NCBI GenBank assembly: GCA_020746875.1 | Contig: JAGTJL010000018.1 | Span: forward strand, 62,001 to 126,000 | DNA length: 64,000 bases | Origin: Rhexocercosporidium sp. MPI-PUGE-AT-0058 | Taxonomy: Eukaryota > Ascomycota > Leotiomycetes > Helotiales | Direction: 5' to 3' | Shown here: positions 59,512-64,000 of the stretch, piece after piece | How the letters are laid out: every line of letters starts with the position of its first letter | How positions within the stretch are numbered: the stretch's first letter is position 1 | Translations under genes and position numbers: made by a program | Notes under the pieces: model-generated | The model's database searches: none | The model's input: only the letters and a program-made list of their open reading frames with translations | Told to the model about the DNA's origin: nothing

Positions 59512-60780
59512 ATGAGTTCGCCATTACCTTCGTCTTGTGGTCCTGCGCCGCCGGAAGCCATTTACCCTGATATTAGTACTGGATTTACTGCTATTCAGGC
59601 GTATGCAAAAGATAATAGCTATGCTTTCAGTACCCGCGACAAGACAACAACTCGAGCTCTATATATATGCGACCGCGCTGGGAAATACAGTAACAGGGGG
59701 AAGAAAGCTGACGTCAACGAATCGAATCGACGTAATCAAACGTTTACAAAGAAGACAGATTGTAAGATAAGAGTTTCGCTCTTGAAAGACAAGAAGTCAG
59801 GCCAATAGAAGCTCTCGATTATTAACGGAGAGTATAATTATGCGCGCTCTGCAGACTTTGCCGCCTATTCAGTATATAGATTAATTGCTACTCCGGCAGA
59901 AGTACGCTCTTAAATCGATACCTACGCAAAAGCCGGCTTATTAAGTGCGCAGATAATTACTACTTTAAGAGTATAAGACGTTAGAGTTACCTTGACGCCG
60001 AAAGACGTATCGAACGTAATATAAAAGATGCGTATAAAAGAGCTAAAGGGCATGTCTTCTATTCGTTGGCTTTTATAGGTAACTCTTCTTGGAAACTATT
60101 AATTGCTCTTATATAGGCATTTGTTTATTAAATTACAGGAACTAGAAGACCACGATTATTCCCCTGCGTACGAGCTTAAACACGGTCACCTCCGATAACT
60201 CTTCTTCATTGCCCCCACTTCAATTGAGCTCTGGAAGTAGTATTCCGATGTTTTATTACTTGATTGTATATATAAAACCAATCGATTCAATATACTATTA
60301 CTGAATATATGCGGAATTATAGGTAATAATATGGTGATTTAGTTAAGGATCTGTTTTTTGTCAGGGGAGACTGAAAAGGACTACTAATGGGCTCTTACTC
60401 AACTGAGAGCTATAATATCTCAATATATAATTTAAGAGCTAATCTCTATTGTAACAGATAGGGAACTTGTTCTTATCAAGTGTTTTGAGTTATAGTTCCT
60501 TTCCGTACGTCACCTCCTCTGTCGCTGGCACGTTAATATAAACGTATTTACTAAAACCAAGAAGTACTTCCCTGGCCTAATTAAAAGTGACGACGGTACT
60601 TAGGTACTATCGTGTAATATACCTTGAGGCTCCACAGAGGCGAATATTAGGTCAATTGAAGGCTGCGCAGTTGCGTATATAACTGTTGTTGTATTATTAC
60701 ATATGGCGCATTCAAGCTCCTTGAATAAGGGAGCTTACTGGCGCCATGGTTTTAGTAGTCTTGATTGAGCTCGCTTAGCT
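59512..60780 (+). pseudogene. MULE (Mutator-like) transposase remnant
   Basis: ORF 59512-59808 (98 codons) starts with an ATG and has the FAR1-type DNA-binding pattern of fungal MULE transposases: GFTAIQAYAKDNSYAFS, then TRALYICDRAGKY. It stops at TAG 59806-59808. Beyond it, fragments in changing frames continue the same protein. 60225-60330 contains IELWKYYSDV, LLDCTYKTNRF and LLNICGIIGNN (the catalytic-domain start, with the DCTYKTN motif), followed by LSGETEKDYYWALTQLRA and TKKYFPGLIKSDDGT. Later parts include SIEGCAVAYI, normally just before the zinc-binding end. It is AT-rich with many stops: a dead autonomous element. Confidence 0.8.
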
Positions 60781-60995
60781 AATCAACTATAACCTGCACG
60801 ACACACCCCCTCGCTAAAGATAATACGTAGCTTTGGCGAAGCAAATAAGTATATAATAAATATAATAGATAATAGTAAAACGATAAATAATAAGGAAAAG
60901 TAATAACTAATAGTTAAAGTAAATATGCTTAACGTATAAGTAAGAGTATATAAATAATTCCCTCCTCTCGTAACTTCCTTCTGTAAGTATACTAA

Positions 60996-61460
60996 ATTCA
61001 AAATAGGTCGTATTTCTGCCGCTAAGTTGGCCGCTTATGCCTCCCGCTTCTTCAACCTCGCCGTTGCTCGCGCAACTAAAAAGGTATGTTTCCTTTTGTC
61101 TTTTATATCTTTAAGTTTGGTTTCCGACGTTGTTTAAGTTAAAAGATCGAGAAATTAAATAAGTTAAAATATATTAACTAGTTGTAATAGCCTGCCGCCG
61201 CTTTTCCTCCTCTTCGCCGTCGCCCTCGCCTTCGTACCCCCTCTCCTGTGCCTCCTCCTGCCGCCCCTGCCGCCCCTGCTACTCCCGCCCGCCGGCGTGT
61301 TAAGGCAGGTGCTGATAAGGAGGTCCCTTGCTCGGCATGCGTTAAAGCTGCCTTAAAGGGTGACTTTCTTATTAGTATTTATTAAGATGCTATTGATTCG
61401 GCTCGGTGCCTTCGGTGTTATAGCCAGAATTATAATTGTGCTAGTCTTATCGGGCCTGCT
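60996..61460 (+). pseudogene. Gene fragment with C-x2-C pairs, cut by an LTR
   Basis: Two exons in phase: about 60996-61083 (reads AKLAAYASRFFNLAVARATK) and 61191-61460, over a 107-nt intron with GTATGT and AATAG. The second part is Pro/Ala/Arg-rich, then DKEVPCSACVKAALKGDF and CLRCYSQNYNC. One TAA at about 61381-61383 interrupts it. C-x2-C ... C-x2-C repeats like this occur in uncharacterised fungal proteins often found near transposons. The frame ends where the LTR begins at 61461. The GC content is clearly higher than in the surroundings. Confidence 0.5.
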
Positions 61461-61737
61461 TGTCACGGTCCGTGTATTTACTCGGTGTAGATACGGTGGG
61501 TTATATTGATCTTAATGATCGAGAAGTAGGTATATTACGTACGGTGGAATAGATAATAATTAGTATAGGTGAGATATTATTTTCAGTTAAGCACGAAGCT
61601 CTTATTTAATAGCAGACGTGCCAGTCTTATATAAAACCTTCGTTCTCCTTAGATCCCTTAGATCCCTCGAGATACTAGATTCTTAAATCCTTAGATTCCT
61701 TTTACTGTTAAGGGATTCACGGATCCAGGGATTCGTC
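61461..61737. repeat. Gypsy LTR (probable 3' LTR of a minus-strand element)
   Basis: Starts TGTCACGGTCCGTGTATTTA and shares about 180 bp with 34990-35171. A plausible right end is GGATTCGTCA near 61737, giving TG...CA boundaries. The integrase to its right lies on the minus strand, so this would be the 3' LTR of that element. The right boundary is an estimate. Confidence 0.65.
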
Positions 61738-64000
61738 ACGTAATATATAATCGCAGAAACCCGCAGTTACGATATTACTTTTAAGATTATATTATAAATA
61801 AAATACTTTAAATATAAGTTAATCTTAGGACTCCGTTAGCTCCTAGGAGCCGTACTCTTAGGAACTACTCGGTTCCTAGGATTATAGTAACTCTTAGAAT
61901 ATTTCCTCTTAAGACTTAGTAATCGTCTAAGAGTATCTGTAATATTATCCCCTTCTTAGCCTAGCGTGGTCCTTACGCTTAAGTATAACTTAAGAAACGT
62001 TAATAGTTGTTAACGGCTATTTTCTTTATTTATTATATCTGGAGTTATAAAGAAACCCGGCGTTATATAAATAAAAAAGAAACAGCGCATTTAGCTCGCG
62101 CTGCGCATCGAGGGCGCCACGCGCCGTGCGAAGCCCTGCTCTTTCTGTCGCAGCTTTTCCCGTATTTATTTCTTAGACTTGTTTATCTCGAAAAGATACT
62201 CTGAATATATCCGTTTTAAACGCAGCGATTACGATTTCTTGAAGTATATGACAGAATTCTTTTAGCCCGATCGGCCGGTGTGTCTTTTTAAACTTAATAA
62301 AATAATAGCCCTTACTCGTCCTTTAACGCCTCTTTCTAAGCTTATTAAAGACGTTCCTAATCTTTAATTCCTTACCTTTAAGCCCGACGCTTATTTAGCG
62401 TCCTTTTTTAAGGCGGAGGTTAACGTGCCTAACCTCGGCTCTCCTTTTTTTTAAATAATCTTAGATTTTAAAAATGAAAATCTCAAAGAAGTTTAAGGCA
62501 GTAAAAGCTAAGCTTAAGTTCTTAGGTATTTTCCGATTATAAGTACCTTTTCTATTTAATTAAATATTTAACGACGCCGCGGAAATACTAATAATTTAAA
62601 ATAATTTCGATATCGTATTCGGCGTTCGAGTTCACCGGTTGTATTTCTATGACAAGAGCTAGTAATGCTTTTAGCGGTGCTAATTCGAGGAGAGATATAT
62701 GGAATACCGGGTGGATATTTATAATTTTCGGAAGTATTAGCTAGTAATTAACTAGTCTTTTAACTTTTGCAATTTTAAATAGTCTTAGCTTTTTATAATT
62801 TAATTTATTATTTAGTCGCTTAATCGCGATATTCTTTCTGAGTAAGTAAACCTTATCCCCCTCTTTTAACGTTAGTCTTATATTACGCTTTTTATTATAA
62901 TAAATAGCTAATCTTTATATAATAAATAAGATATTTATTAATAATTCGTTATATAGTTGCTTAAGCTTATCCCTTTATAGTATAGCTTTATACGCGGTCC
63001 CTTGACCTATAATCGGTATATTATATGCCGTCAGGTTATATTTATAATTCGCATAGAACGGCGATACTTTAATAGTTTCTTAATCTAAGCTGTTATATAT
63101 AAATTAAGCGGTTAAAAGTAATTAAACTTAATCGTCTTATTTATAATTTATATAATATCGGAAATAAGTTTTTATTATCTAATTAATTCGTTTTATTTAG
63201 CCGTCGGTTTAAGGGTAAAATACTATTAATATCTTCTGTTTTATTCTTAAGAGCAATACTAATATCTTCTAGAACTTCGAGGTAAAGAGCTTATTTCTGT
63301 TCGAGATGACCTCGTCTAGTATTCCGTGATTTGCGAAGATCGTTCGGAGGAATACTTGCGTTATTATAGGCGCGTCTTGCGTTCCTAGGACTAGTATTAT
63401 ATACGCGTATTTTGTCGTTTTATTTATTATTACGTAGATCGAATCGTAAATAATCCTGGTAATCGGATCCTTTAAGGGAGGTAATTCGACTACGAAGTCT
63501 AAGGCTATTAACTTCTATAAGCGTGGCGGTGTCGTTAGTGACTTTATGAGCTTATACGGCGCATAATAGTTTGCTTTATTCTATATATATATATATCGTA
63601 AGATAAGACTACGTCCTTAATTACTTTTTTATTTTTAAGAAATAATATTTCTTAAAAAGCTTTAATATTATCTTAGTTATCTTTTAATATTTATAGGCCG
63701 ATAGCTTATATTATTTTTTAATAAAGTCTACTTTGTTTCAAGTAAGGACGTAAACTCGTCCTTAATATAAAAGGGCTTTAATACTAGTAAAAAAGAATCC
63801 CTCGCTTAACTACTTCTTTTATTTAGCTACTATTAAGTCGTTAACGTAGCTTCTTTAGATTTTCTTAGGAACTTGACTTATCGTTATTAACTATTTATAA
63901 TTAATTATTAGCGAGTCATTATCTTCTTTTAATACGATATACGACTTATATATCTTATTTACGAAATATTCTGGTTTCTTACTAAAAGCGTCGGCTTTAG
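61738..64000 (-). mobile_element. Ty3/Gypsy retrotransposon remnant, open at right edge
   Basis: AT-rich, RIP-like. On the minus strand around 63600-63270 an integrase is readable: YKLIKSLTTPPRL, LDFVVELPPLK, YDSIYVIINKTTKYAY, VFLRTIFANHGILDEVIS and NKLFTSKF. These match the D,D(35)E core of Gypsy elements up to the start of the Glu region. The expected catalytic Asp of VDRLTK is Asn here. Downstream (62800-62500) only fragments are legible. The RT/RNase H half would lie beyond the window. Confidence 0.75.

Overview
The window is nuclear DNA of a filamentous ascomycete (Pezizomycotina; a leotiomycete-like plant-associated fungus is my inference). Genes are split by 43-210 nt GT-AG introns, many with a CTAAT/CTAAC branch-like motif. 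The families fit as well: Zn2Cys6 regulator, RTA1 transporter, Pth11-like rhodopsin-fold protein, tannase, fungal GT28 glycosyltransferase. Moderate-GC gene islands alternate with very AT-rich, gene-free, transition-riddled blocks, as expected where RIP has acted on repeats.

Layout: (1) 1-7.6 kb: a decayed Ty1/copia pol (minus), then an AT-rich block. (2) 7.6-13.7 kb: a five-exon rhodopsin-fold membrane protein, two decayed Tc1/mariner elements (one with a nested 265-bp MITE), and an aminoglycoside-phosphotransferase-like gene broken by one stop. (3) 15-20.3 kb: a C2H2/ankyrin gene broken by one TAG and a C2H2 factor. (4) 21.3-22.8 kb: a seven-exon gene for a divergent histone H3 variant of about 385 aa, with long N- and C-terminal extensions. 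This is the most unusual gene here. (5) 24.4-27.1 kb: a Ded1/Vasa-like DEAD-box RNA helicase. (6) 30.8-37.6 kb: transposase and copia fragments, two abutting MITEs, a small cysteine-rich secreted protein (effector candidate), and an AT-rich block with an LTR copy, a palindrome and a 20-bp minisatellite. (7) 37.8-42.5 kb: a PD-(D/E)XK nuclease-like protein and a protein-kinase-like gene. (8) 44.8-49.8 kb: a tannase/feruloyl esterase followed by a Zn2Cys6 transcription factor. (9) 52.6-57.3 kb: an RTA1-family protein and a sterol-glucosyltransferase-like GT28 protein, divergently transcribed. (10) 57.3-64 kb: MULE transposase remnant and a Gypsy element running off the right edge.

No biosynthetic cluster, RNA gene or CRISPR array was recognised. 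Possible functional pairings are the tannase with the adjacent Zn2Cys6 factor, and the RTA1 protein with the sterol glucosyltransferase (membrane lipid biology). Both are inferences from proximity. Exon boundaries were worked out by hand from splice signals and reading-frame continuity and have not been checked against transcripts.
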